DNA of 64,000 nt from Pseudoneurospora amorphoporcata. Lineage: Eukaryota > Ascomycota > Sordariomycetes > Sordariales > Sordariaceae. Each line of letters starts with the position of its first letter. The stretch's first letter is position 1. This document shows positions 1-11,131 of this stretch, one piece after another. A program made the position numbers and the translations under genes. Location: NCBI GenBank assembly GCA_033297205.1, contig MU859211.1, positions 1 to 64,000 of the forward strand, read 5' to 3'. Under the pieces are notes generated by a model. The model was not told the DNA's origin. It ran no database searches and worked only from the letters and a program-made list of their open reading frames with translations.

Positions 1-239
1 CTTTTCCACAGTGCAGAGTCCACTGTAATCTTCTGTCTTGAGAGCAGAGTCCTCTCTAAGACCTCTTTTACAACACTCCTATTGTATCTGCAACTTCGCT
101 GCAACTACGCTGCTTCTTTCAGCACTGCTGTCGTACCACCGCTTCCGCTCCGCTCAGCTACAAGTGCATAGTTCACTTTAGCATCCCTATATTAGTACTA
201 TCATTATAGGCTAGTTAGGACATTGCAGCAAACAATAAT

Positions 240-675
240 AATTACTAGAAATATATCCTCCTTCTTTTATAGTAATTCTAGTAATAAAATTCGTTTTTTA
301 TTATTATATAAAATAACGTTCTAGCTTATAATTCTAAATTTATGAACGTATTTATAAAAGAGGCTTTTAGTAGCGTAACAATTATCAATTAGCCCCTATA
401 TTCCCTTGATCTTAACCCTATTAAGAACGTTTAGAATTAGATAAAATTTTAGATTGAGCGCGAATACCTTATAAGACTGATTAATAATAGCCTCAAATCT
501 GCGATCGAATAGGTATAGAAGGCCGTGCTAAAAGATTACCTATTACGCTTAGTGTATTTAATACTTAAAAGGCTATAGGTAGTTATTAAGATAAACAGTA
601 GATATATTGACTATTAATATTATAGCTACAAAATATTACTCAAATTTTTAAGATTTTAGTATAAGAAATGCACTG
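240..675 (+). mobile_element. RIP-degraded Tc1-type transposase 3' end
   Basis: This AT-rich stretch preserves the C-terminal catalytic end of a Tc1-family DDE transposase. Read in the frame starting at 327, the codons give NSKFM, then YSLDLNPIKNV at about 399-431, and end at TAA 615-617. The family motif is YSPDLNPIEN followed by W. Here Pro has become Leu (CCT to CTT), Glu has become Lys (GAG to AAG) and Trp codons have become TAG, which are exactly the C-to-T and G-to-A changes made by repeat-induced point mutation. After the stop, 655-675 ends in CACTG, the inverse of the CAGTG that begins many Tc1 terminal repeats, so the right border is probably near 675. The left border is unclear, because bases 1-180 are not AT-rich. 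The copy is dead: it has several in-frame stops and no start. Confidence 0.8.
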
Positions 676-1308
676 ATTCTCCATATCTCTATTGTTTCTG
701 TTCTTCGCCATGTCTGTGATTTTATTAGTTTTAACCCCTGTTACCTCCCCTATTTAAAACTCACAATGTACCGCGCTAGCAATCAAACCAGTCCTAGGAT
801 GTACAAGCACGCAAACCTATGCGCTAGTGTGGTCCGGCTCTTGTCATGTCCTATCGTTTGTGATTGCAAAAGATTAAAAGTCAACCCAACGACTTTTGGT
901 TGGTCGTTATAACAGGGCTTTTCCGGGCCATGTTTGGCTGGATCAAACGTCTTCCCTTCCAGTCATTTGAAGGCTGACGGTTCGCTATTGTTTGTTTCGA
1001 AGAGTTCTTTCAGTCACGCAACGGCTCACCAGGAATGCATAAGATGGGGTTTAGCCATGGGCTCCTCTCGTGGTCTGATGGGCGCATTAAAAAACACAGC
1101 TCGAGCATTTGAGAGGTCGATGGCGTTCCCACACATGCAACCACCATCCCGTACGCATGATCTCTTCTTTGCAGCTGGCTCGGGCGGGGTTGCGCCTGTG
1201 CTTTTCAGTAGACGTCACCGGACAGCTTTTGAGCGATGATTGTAATGCGCCGCGCACCTCGATGTGCCGGCTCTGAGATGGTGTGTCAGAGAGGTGTCAA
1301 GCTCCGTT
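676..1308. other. Intergenic, nothing recognised
   Basis: No gene is convincing here. The only reading frames are short and lack splice or homology support. The stretch separates the RIP-mutated relic from the possible minus-strand gene that ends at 1309. Confidence 0.5.
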
Positions 1309-1770
1309 TTAGACAACGTCCGATAACGGCACGGCGCCGTTTCCGGAGAGAATGGTGATGAAGGAAGAAAAAAATAAGTTTTGGATTGGTGCTACAATTG
1401 CCATTTCCCCGCCGTCGCCGGTCGTGATCCCGAACTTGACCGTGCCGCCGAGTCTCCAGCCGGGTACCATTCGGCTCTGGGCCAGGCTGTCCCTGAAAGC
1501 TTTGACCGCTGCTCTCGCGCCCAGGCCCAGCAACGGCCCGGTCCACTTTTCCTCGAGCACAAGGGAGGTTGAAAACCTGACGGTGAGTCGGTGAGGTTCC
1601 CCCCTTGCCTTGCTTGCCTTGCCTGCGTTGCCTACAATGCTTCCGTCCGAGACGGAGGTGAACAAGCCCAGTACCTACCGGCAGCCGACGATGGTGACGG
1701 GCAAGGAGCTCGAACGGGACGGGAAGGTTGGATGTGCGACGAGACTCACCTGCGACCTGCATGCCTGTCC
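1309..1770 (-). CDS. Possible spliced gene (3' exons), unknown protein
   Basis: I do not recognise this protein. The last exon (1576 down to 1309) is open, uses GC-rich third positions and contains WTGPLLGLGARAA, VPGWRLGGTVKFG and FFSSFITILSG, which read like a compact beta-rich domain. A consensus donor GTAGGT starts at 1678 and an acceptor ending CAG lies at 1577. Removing this 102-nt intron joins an upstream stretch ending PVTIVG to RFSTSLVLEEKW in frame. The first exon and start codon could not be fixed: the upstream frame is open to about 1780 and has no ATG. Support is codon bias and a good intron only, so the gene could be partial or decayed. A longer frame on the same strand (1286-1948) has no protein-like character. 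Confidence 0.35.
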
Positions 1771-1799
1771 TTCGGGGTTTCAAACAGGTGTTCGTCAAA

Positions 1800-4700
1800 C
1801 CAGACTCGGATCCAGGAGAAGAAGAATGGACAAGCCACTTGTTCGCCGCGCCCGGCCGGCCATTATGTATCTTTTCCATTCGCCGTTTCACATTGATGAT
1901 TCCTGATTTGTTTTCATTGTCTTCCAAAAACTTTCCACCTCGGAGCACAACGTGGGCGCCAGCAGGTCAGAGCGCCTAGCAGTAGCGTCAGGTACAGAAG
2001 GGCTGCACTGTGGATTCGAGCATGGCCCCCCTGACAATTCGGTTCAAGCTCCGTTTTTCTCTTGATGAACTCCGACAGACGGGACGTGCCCGCTGTGACC
2101 GATTGCAAGTGTAGCCGGAAGGAGGGGGGAACACGATCAAGACCTATGATTATATTTTTTTTTCATCTACACCATACCTAAGCTTTCACTACGACGAATA
2201 TATCTTGTGTTTTTGACCACATATTTCATCCTCACCTCATGTTGGTGTCATGCATACGTAGCCTGAGCTCACGGGCGGGTCCGGGCCCGTTCGCATGTGG
2301 GGTCTTTTCAATGGGCTTGGGTTTAGCTCGCCAAGCCCTCTCTTTAACTTCCACATGAGACTACCTAAGTGAACAACGACAATCCGAACCTCGACTGTAA
2401 CAACCAACCCGACTCAAAACCATGAAAGATTATCGCCTCAACGTCCGATGACCCTCGAAAAGCACCGACGATAAACAGGTGGCGTCCAAATTCTCCGATG
2501 TCCGATCCTTCTCATTGCCCGACACTCGTCTTGGGCGTCGCAACTCGTGCCTCGTCCTCAGACCTCCTGTGCCCCTCTCATCGAGTAACCCAACCCGTCG
2601 ATCAAAGCGATCAAACACCCACATTTCACACCATGTGACCCGGCACCAAAAGACGCACTAAGACACGGGCGTGGGACGTCACGTTGACAAGCAAAGATTT
2701 CCCTCGTCGGTGATTGGATCGACAAGAACTCCCGCCCTTCCGTCTTTCTGGATATCAACCGCTTAACAGAAACCGTTTTTCGCCTTTCCGAGTACCGAAG
2801 CCTTTTCAGTTGTATGGATCGTGATCACGGAAAATATGACGAACTTGTTGCTTGCGCTCTGAGGACTGGGAGACACTCTTACCAAAACGCCCTTGAGGAT
2901 ATGGTTGAGGGGAACACTGAAGTGCTGATGATACGCCGGGGTGGTGGCACAACATCCTTGGCTTCATCTATGATCGTAAGTCTCCTCTATTTTGGGCGCA
3001 CGTGCGATCTTCAGATGGTTGCTTTAGTCGCCTCGCATACACACGAACACATACTACATCCGCTAGATCTCGATTCAATCGCAAGTTGTCTGCCAACCAG
3101 CCCTTCGTTGTTCCTATCTTCTTTCCGGCTATCAGCAGAGGAGCATAGGTACTCTGGGCATGGACCGATATCGTTCTGTCGTCTTTCCCGGGAGCGTTGA
3201 GCCTTGTTTATCTTGTCTGCTTTATTTCCATTACTTTACTCGGCAGTCTGTCAAAGCACCTGACATGTTTTGCCGCTCGGTTCCCGTCCAGGCAGCCCAC
3301 CTGCATGCACCTCCCATCGTCCCGTTTCCCCCTGCGCTCGTTCCCTTACGTTGGGCTTACTCTTCGGGTTAAGTTCACGTACAGGAGCATCAAACCACAT
3401 CCAAAGATTTGGACCTAGTTTCCTCCTTTCGAGGGGGGCACGGGCGCTGATGTGCCATTTAAAGCGATAGCGCCTTGGTTAGCTTCCTTGGCAACTTTTT
3501 ACTCATGTACCAACTTTGCGAACTCGGACCACTACAAGTACTGCCAAGCGATTGCCAAGCACACTTTGAACCAATAAAATCGATTTATTCTGACCTTTTT
3601 ACTTCAAAAACTCACAATTTTATACTGGAGGGTAGACCCTCCAGTATCGCTTCCAGTTGGGACTTTTGAATACTTTTGAAGAAAGTCAAACCTACCCCCT
3701 GTCACCCGAGTACCAAAACCCTCATACTGCTCCTATACAACAGTATGAGCCGATCAGGGCCTTAAAAACAACCCACCACTAGCTCGCTTCTATAATGTGT
3801 GGGCGGCCTGATTGTCGTGAGCTTTATCTTATCGTGGGTATGAGGCTATGGGCTATACAGGACAGTCAATTGGTGCTTGTGTGCTTCGCAGATTATCCTT
3901 TCCAGATCCCTTCACATGACCGTTTCGTATTCGGCCGCCCTTCCGTTCTCAACAGTAGTTGAACAATCCAGAACCGTTCAGCTTCATCCAGTCGCACATT
4001 TTCTCAAGCACCATCTATACCCCCTCACTGTTTGTCGTCGGTAACCACGCAAGGCCTGTAGGGCCTGCCAATCATTGGGCCTATACCCGATCATTTCGAT
4101 ACATCTTCCTTACACTGCGTTGAGATCCTTACACGCTGTTCTGCAAGCGGGAGTGCATAGCGCATGCGGTCTACCACGCGCGCGCTATACCGAGTCAAGT
4201 GCAGTTTACCACAAAGCGACTCGAGTACATGAGGACTGCGTCGACTATTTGCTCTCTTTCTTCCTTTCGTGTGCTTTTCCCAGGTCTCTGCGAAGGCACT
4301 GGAGTGATGATGGATACGGCAGGTGTACACCGTATAACGGCGTGTGAGACATACAAGATCGCTGCGGAGAGTCCCGGTTCCCGTCCTTCTTGGATATCAA
4401 CTACTGTTGGCCAGACCGTTCTTCGGCAAGGTGGTACGAATTCATTTGAGGACGCTAGGCTACCCGACTGCTGTGGTGAAGATAAGGGTTGAACACTCGA
4501 TTGGGGTGTTGTTTACGCTCGTCTTGGCAGAGGCAAATGCGAGCATAACGGGATTATGTATTGATTCAACTCGATATAAGTTGCGTATCTGGCATTCTAA
4601 CCTAGCGTATTGATTGACAAAGCCATTATTTTAGTCGGGAAAGTGCGTCACTGCTTAACCCTTCAGTGCTTGGGAACTTGCGTGCCAGTTTGGCTCCATA

Positions 4701-6054
4701 CGACAGGTATTTACTCCGATGAGTAAAGTCGAGCGAAGTATCGCTGGGGTCATCATCAAGGCGAAAGATGGCCAGTGCCCATGGTCAATTTTGGATTTCG
4801 CTGCATCATATCACGAATTGAGCACCGTAGCTGCTATGAGTACATCCCCAGTTCCTCTTCTTACATGTAGTCACCGGAAGTGAGCATTCGCCGCTCTCCA
4901 AAACCGCGTTGGTTGGGGATTGTGCCTTGCTATGCTGCCCTACCTGGACACTCACATATTTCGCACGTCGAAGCCAACTTGAAGTTGGATCAAGTAGTCC
5001 CATACGTAGGAAGTTGATGATACATGTCTTTCTATTGCAGTATCATATCCGTTCTCCCCTCATATTTCCACATCCCGCTCCTGCCTCGAAGTGCCCGGTA
5101 TTCTGTCTTCAAGCCATCAGATCTCTCTCACATACAAATAAGGAAGGAACTTTGGTGAAATCCCCTCCCTTGCGCCTAATCCCGTGGTACCAGATGCCAA
5201 TGCCTGTTTAGACTTATGAAAAATAGACGGGCTGGGTGTGCTCTTTCCGTCTAAACTTAAGAGTGGATACCAACTTATTGCAGGTTCTCATGTCGGCCGA
5301 CTGTTGTACCTTCCTATTGTCGGACTCCTGAGCCCGCAGAGCGGTTATCGATGAATGCCCTTTCGGTGAACGGTGAGAGCATCAGGCGGGGTCTGTTGCT
5401 GCCTCTCTCATCCCATTACCATCCCATCCAAGCGCAACACATCGTGCCCAATCCCGCATGTAAGGTAGGCAGGGCAGACTTAATGAACGGTGTACCTCCC
5501 AACTAATTGGAGTTATCATCCGAACATACCAAGGCAAACAGTCTTGAAAATCAGCCGGTGAGCAAACCTATACAATAGGTGAAGAGTCTATTCATCTGAT
5601 TTCAGGCTGACCCGGATTCCACAGGTCGCCGCGGACAGGCAAAGGCAAAGTTTCTCCATTGAAAAACAAAGGTTTCTTGCATCCACCCTCACCTCCCCGA
5701 CAGATATCTCCGAGAGACCAAACCTTCTCATTGACCTGTCCATTCACGCCTCCCGCAAAATTTCCCAAACTTAAACTCGGACATCCTCCATCCTGCTCCT
5801 CCATAGCACTCTCCCACTTCCCACTTCTATCCTCAGATCTCGAGGCTTCGCCATCTCTTCCCACCCTCACCTACGTCTTGTCCCCCAACCGCTGAAACAA
5901 GACCGCCCTTTTCCCTTCTGCATCCACGCACAAACTGTGCTGCTTCCTACCACCAACGACTGCTGCTCTCGCATTGTTTCACATTCACCAACAGAAACCC
6001 ATCAACCATCTACCGCTTTTAACCTGAAAGTCTGAGCAATTTGCTCTCGACACC
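1800..6054. other. Gene-poor intergenic region and F-box gene leader
   Basis: Over 4 kb holds only short frames without coding character. Two clear inverted repeats are present: 3621-3648 (12-bp arms, 2-nt loop) and 3721-3749 (9-bp arms, 11-nt loop). A weaker one pairs GTTTAGAC near 5206 with GTCTAAAC near 5250. From about 5650 to 6054 the plus strand is C/T-rich with CAAC-type stretches, typical of a filamentous-fungal 5' leader, and belongs to the gene starting at 6055. Confidence 0.5.
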
Positions 6055-8412
6055 ATGGCAAAACCCCGTACCTCGAAGGCCAAAGGCCGGCGAGGAAACA
6101 CGTCAACGCAAGCCGCCGGCTCCAAGCCACTGCAGCCTACCACAGACTTGATCAATCAGACGCAAGTCACTAGTCGCGGCAACTCGGAGACGCCTGGCCA
6201 TTCTGGCTCCGGCGATGGTAACGATAATACTGGCCAATGGAATTCTTTTCAATCGGAGAACGTGAGCAATACATGGGAGACTGTCACTAGCCAATGGGAT
6301 AAGGGCTGGGATATGGAGAAAACGTCTGTCGACAACCAGGCTGGAAAAATTTACCCTCTCCCTGGGACCATCGTCGACTTTTCCCGCCCGAAATCAGACT
6401 TCTTTCCGGAATGTCAGCTGCCCCCAAAGCAGAAGCCTGCGAGTTACGACAGCCTCCTCGAATTGGCAAGAACAGTATGCATTTTCTTAGCAGTAATTTC
6501 CGGAGAGCCAGCGGCTGACTTTGCCTTTTCACAGACTCTTCGCCCCAATTTGCCCAACCGACGCTTGTTCTCATACAATCGAGAGTGGATTTCTTTGGGT
6601 GACAAAAATCCCCAAGATGTGTACAACATGGTACACGAGCGTGATCTCCTTCGGCAACTCCCTAGAGCCCGCAAAGAGGCTTCTCAAGGCCAGCTTTGGC
6701 GCATCAAAAAGCGTTACCGCAAGGCGAACCGAGACAATGCATTCCGCTTGATGCAAGCTAGCAAACATTGCGAACCGACATTGCTCCTGGCGCCTGCTCC
6801 GACCCCCGGCGTCTTGAATACCTCCAAGCCCATCAAGGCTGAACATGGGAAGAACCCAAAGAACAAAGAGAACTGGCTCATCCGTCTCATGAGCATCCCG
6901 GAAATCTTCAACAAAGTAGTGGACGACATCGAACCTACCGTTGCCGACCTGACATCATTGGCAATGGCTTGCAAGGACACCGCCCGATTGACCAGTGATC
7001 GGTTCGCAGTTTGGGACTTCTCTTCGGGCAACTTCCATACTGAGGAGAGTTATAGGAACGGAGCGGGCGGAGTACGGATGAATACTTTGATCATCACACC
7101 AGTCACAAAAGTCGAAGCTGCCAGCCCTCGAGACAAGCCGTTCGAACAAGAGTTCAAGTTGTTGATCAAGATGGTTCGTACCATGTGTTCCACTCTCACG
7201 AGTTTCCGACACTTGATTCTCGACCAGATCCCATATCTCAACGTTGATCTGGTAAGGTTGATGGTCAAGTCGACACCAAATCTTGAAAGTATCGCTATTA
7301 CGCGCTGCAAACAGCTTGATATTACCAAGCTCGACTCCCTCCTTTACATCATCGAGTCAAAGCAGAGGCTTGCAGCCACGGGTCGCCACAAGAAAGTCCG
7401 CTTGGATTTCCACCCGTATTTTTTTGAGGGTCCAACTTCTGCGCCCAACACACTTGGGTCTTTTGGGTTGACCTACCATAAGCCAACCTTTGACGTGCCG
7501 AAGGCTGTCTTCGCTTGGATTCTGACCTGCTGGGTCCTTGCCGACTCGGTCGGTGTCGACCTTCTCAGTGACAGCTCCGGAATTTGGCACTTCATTCGCC
7601 GTCTACCTGGTCCAGATCCATTTTGGGCGTACAAAGCTCGTGAAGCGGTCTTGACATGGGATCGTGATCGTAAAACGGATTCTTGGGGATTCGAAACCAC
7701 CAGTCGCCTGTGGAACGATTTGGGCGCCGCAGTCTGTGGCGATACAACCGAGAAGATTCCTCATGAGCCGAATCGGAGGGATTGCAGTGGATGCATTACC
7801 CTTCTTCCAGATTATCTCTTCGCTGACATCAAAAACCTTGTCTGCTGGGGATGCAGGATGGGGGCTTTTGTGGCGAACCATGAAGATAGCCATTTCCGTG
7901 ATCGCACAAACCGCGTTGTGGAGATCTGGCTTGGCAACCGGAAGCAATGGCCTATTCAGAGACTCTATCATCTACCCTGCGACGAGTTTGAGGAGAGAGA
8001 TGCCCTTAATATGGCGAGGTTGACCGACAAAGCTTGGCGGTACGAGCTTTTTGAGTTCAAACCGGGCATGCCCCGATTCCCACAGGCGATACACTGGAAA
8101 ACGCATCTGTCTTCAACCAAGCGGACAAGAGATCTTTTGTGGCCATTGACTGGACCGACGAACAATCGCGAGGGTGGTCCCCAGTACGAAAACCCATATC
8201 TACAGGCTGGGGTACATGATTTGTCGGATGAGCAGACGGAGAAGGAAGTTCGCGACCTGGACAGAAGAAATCGTCGTGATTTCTTTGGCATTTACGCCCA
8301 TGATATTCGGCACTTGCCTGATTTGGAGCCGTATAATCGCAACTGGGAGGCAAGAGAAAGGGCCAAGGCGGTTTGGAAGAGAAAGGCGGCGTCTTACTCG
8401 GGGGGTTGGTAG
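6055..8412 (+). CDS. F-box-like / leucine-rich fungal protein
   Basis: Single-exon frame of 785 residues whose ATG sits in a good context (ACACCATGGC). The first 110 residues are Ser/Thr/Gly-rich and probably disordered. Around residues 278-325 the pattern LMSIPEIFNKVVDDIEP, LTSLAMACK and VWDF resembles an F-box. It is followed near 380-440 by leucine-rich segments such as FRHLILDQIPYL and LESIAITRCKQLDI. A CxxC-x(16-20)-CxxC arrangement (CSGC, then CWGC) near 577-600 could bind zinc. F-box proteins usually supply substrates to SCF ubiquitin ligases, but that role is inferred from a weak motif. The substrate is unknown. It could instead be one of the many fungal proteins that carry a degenerate F-box outside SCF complexes. 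Confidence 0.75.
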   Translation: MAKPRTSKAKGRRGNTSTQAAGSKPLQPTTDLINQTQVTSRGNSETPGHSGSGDGNDNTGQWNSFQSENVSNTWETVTSQWDKGWDMEKTSVDNQAGKIYPLPGTIVDFSRPKSDFFPECQLPPKQKPASYDSLLELARTVCIFLAVISGEPAADFAFSQTLRPNLPNRRLFSYNREWISLGDKNPQDVYNMVHERDLLRQLPRARKEASQGQLWRIKKRYRKANRDNAFRLMQASKHCEPTLLLAPAPTPGVLNTSKPIKAEHGKNPKNKENWLIRLMSIPEIFNKVVDDIEPTVADLTSLAMACKDTARLTSDRFAVWDFSSGNFHTEESYRNGAGGVRMNTLIITPVTKVEAASPRDKPFEQEFKLLIKMVRTMCSTLTSFRHLILDQIPYLNVDLVRLMVKSTPNLESIAITRCKQLDITKLDSLLYIIESKQRLAATGRHKKVRLDFHPYFFEGPTSAPNTLGSFGLTYHKPTFDVPKAVFAWILTCWVLADSVGVDLLSDSSGIWHFIRRLPGPDPFWAYKAREAVLTWDRDRKTDSWGFETTSRLWNDLGAAVCGDTTEKIPHEPNRRDCSGCITLLPDYLFADIKNLVCWGCRMGAFVANHEDSHFRDRTNRVVEIWLGNRKQWPIQRLYHLPCDEFEERDALNMARLTDKAWRYELFEFKPGMPRFPQAIHWKTHLSSTKRTRDLLWPLTGPTNNREGGPQYENPYLQAGVHDLSDEQTEKEVRDLDRRNRRDFFGIYAHDIRHLPDLEPYNRNWEARERAKAVWKRKAASYSGGW

Positions 8413-9212
8413 ACGAGCCTGGTTCTCACGTCCAGGACGCATTGCTCGGATATACGGATGTAGATGGATATTTTTATATTATGCGGATCGGCCACTCGTC
8501 TTTTCTTGGCCCTCGATATGGGAAGCTTGCTATAATCAGGCAGAGATTCATTTCTCCCTGATTCTCTGAACGATCGAGCGGGAGGGAACGAACCAGTGTC
8601 ATCACAGGACAGGGCTCAGGTTTGGTGATGATGACACTAGGTTTTCAGGCCATCTTGTTGATGATGGAGGAAAGAGGGTTGACATTGAATCATGACTGAT
8701 GGGTTATTGAGGGAGGGCAAGTTTGTTTCTAGGAGCCTCGCCAGTCTTTCAAGTTTCACCTTTCTCAAACTTCGCTAGGTTGCTCCACAAAACCTTCCTT
8801 GACTTGAAGGGCTTTCGATGGTTGGGTGTTAGCAGAATACCTAGTTCCTAGGAAATCAAACTCACGTGCAAAACAAAAAGCGAGATTCCACAATAGACCT
8901 GGGTGACACTGACGTTCAACGGGTAGGGGAATAAAGTGAACTAAAGTGGATGGTGACATCATGCTCAGCACCCAGTCTCCCAAAACAAGCTCGACGGAGA
9001 GTAAGGAAGGTGTCCAAGGCCTCGTGAACCGAGAATATATTGAACAATAGCTATGATCGTGTAAGCGACAATCACCAACAACAATCACGTCAAAGATACC
9101 GATGGGGCTGAATAAAGATAGGGGTATCATAGTTAACAATCAGACAATACTCGCTAACACGCTAATCATACAATCAAACAAACAACACAAAACACCAAGG
9201 CAGATTTAAGGA
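8413..9212. other. Convergent 3' intergenic region
   Basis: This stretch separates the 3' ends of the F-box-like gene (+) and the lysyl-tRNA synthetase gene (-). It should contain both 3' untranslated regions. No RNA gene or repeat was seen. Confidence 0.5.
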
Positions 9213-11131
9213 TCAAACCTCACTCTCAGAAACAACATCCTCCTTCACCTTTTCCTTCCCCTTTTGCCTCTTTCTCTCGCTCGCAGTCTTCTTCTCCGCC
9301 TCATCCATCATGACCCTCGCCTTCTCCTCATCCTCACCAGTCCTGACCGCCCCAGGCACATTCGTAACATGCCTCAAGTTTCCGAAACTCAAACAGTCAC
9401 TGATCCTCTTCGTCCCGCTAAACAGCATCACCATCCTCTCAATCCCGCAACCCCACCCGCCGGTAGGCGGCAATCCGGACTCCAAAGCTTGGACATAACT
9501 CTCGTCCACCTCCATCGCCGACTCTCCCTCTTCGTTGTACACGCCGGCGGCTAAGCTAGCCTCGCGCTTGGCGGCGTTGAGCTGGTCGAGAAACTTGGCG
9601 CGTTGCGAGGCAGGATCGTTTTCTTCTTCGTACATGTTCGCTAGCTCTTTGCCGTTGACGAAGAGCTCGGTGCGCGCGGAGACGCGTTGGCCTGTCTTGG
9701 GGCAGACGAAGGACTTGGAGAGCGGTGACATGCAGACTGGGTGGTGGGTTATGAACAAGGGTCTTGTGAGGGAGTAGGGCTCGAGGAACTCGGCGGCTAG
9801 GTTGTCGAGGAGTTTGGAGAGAGTGATGTCGGGCTTGTTGAGTCCGGGGACGTCGATGTTCTTCTCCCTTAAAAGGACGAGAAGGTCCTCGCGCGCTGAG
9901 GGGGCGGCGAGGTCGGGGAACTTGAAGCCGAGGGCGGACTCCAAGGCGGGTATGAACTCGAGTTGTTGGAAAGGACGCTGGTATTGTGACATGTCGATGG
10001 CGGGGAGGGAGTCGAGCTTGGTGGCGATCAGGTCGCGGCAGTGCGAGGCGGCGCCGCAGAGGAGTTCCTCGGTCAGTGTGATCAAATCGTCCAGGTTGGC
10101 ATAGGCGTTGTAGAACTCGCACATGGTGAATTCGGGGTTGTGTGTTTGGTCGATGCCCTCGTTGCGGAAGGCAGGGCCCAGCTCGAATACCTTGTCGACG
10201 CCGCCGACGACGAGACGTTTGAGCCAGAGCTCGGGGGCGATGCGCATTGCGAGGTTCTTGTTGACCGAGCTCTCGGAGGCGGCGGTGGTGAAGGGCCGGG
10301 CGGTGGCGCCGCTGGCACTCTCGGCGAGGATGGGGGTTTGGAACTCAAGGAAGCCCCGCTCGTGAAGGAAGTCGCGGAGGTACTTGATCAGGTGCGATCG
10401 TAGCCGGAGGGTGTCGATGGTCTTGCGGTTGACCAGCATGTCGACGTGACGGTGCTGGATCCGAACTTCCTCATCCTCCAGCTTGAAGGGCAGGGGAGCC
10501 AATGCTGGGGTTAGGAGCTCAGGCAGCTTTGTGGCTTCGATACTCAGTTCACCAGTTGGCGTCTTGGTTGCTCGCCCGGTGATGGCTGTGGAAGGAGAAA
10601 GAGGTGCACGGTCAGCATGGCGCTGTCATATGATGGGACATGAACAAGGGGAAGAGGCCATTTATGGGAACAGAATCACGTACAGACAATATCGCCTCTA
10701 TTCAACAATTTCGCAAGCGTCTTAAATTCTCCTAGCTCGACTCCTGTGGCTTGTAACTTATTGAAGTTACAGAGTCCCTGCACATGCTCGAACTCGCCTT
10801 TGAGGTCGAGGAACATGAGCTTGTTGCCAGCCCGACGGACGGACTGGACCCGGCCATGAATGATGACCTCTTCGTCGGCATGCTTGCCCATCTCAACATC
10901 CTTGAACTTCTCGCGGAAGATGGGGATCCGCATGGGCGCACCGCCTTCATGGCGAATGCGAGGATACTTGAGGGCATTGGACTGTATCAACTCGTGCTGC
11001 CGAGCCAGGTGGTAGAAGCGCACGTACGCCGCATTACGGGCGCCCACGGGCTTCCACTTCCAGGCGTACGGCCGCAAGAACTGAAGACAGGGAGTAGATG
11101 AATTCATTATTGCGTCTATTGAGATTGTCAT
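9213..11131 (-). CDS. MSK1: Mitochondrial lysyl-tRNA synthetase (class II)
   Basis: Charges mitochondrial tRNA-Lys with lysine. Exon 1 is 11131-10684 and exon 2 is 10585-9213. The 98-nt intron (10683-10586) has donor GTACGT and an acceptor ending CACAG, and splicing restores GDIVSITGRATKTPTGE in frame, giving about 606 residues. Exon 1 carries the OB-fold anticodon-binding domain (HGRVQSVRRAGNKLMFLDLKG). Exon 2 carries class II motif 2 (FRNEGIDQTHNPEFT, about residue 289) and motif 3 (GWGCGIERMVMLF, about residue 540). The lack of a long cytosolic-type N-terminal extension and the form of motif 3 point to the mitochondrial enzyme. The start is uncertain: ATG 11131 lies after a CTAACC branch-like site, and an upstream ATG near 11347 followed at once by GTAAGT could be spliced to the CAG just before FLRPYAWKWKP. 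The tail is Lys/Glu-rich. Confidence 0.9.

Noticed and set aside
1286..1948. 220-codon minus-strand ORF
   Set aside because: Composition is unlike a protein, and the alternative frame with the 102-nt intron is more protein-like.
2814..3200. 128-codon plus-strand ORF with an internal GTAAGT near 2975
   Set aside because: The donor is good but no acceptor with a branch site gives a convincing second exon, and no family is recognised.
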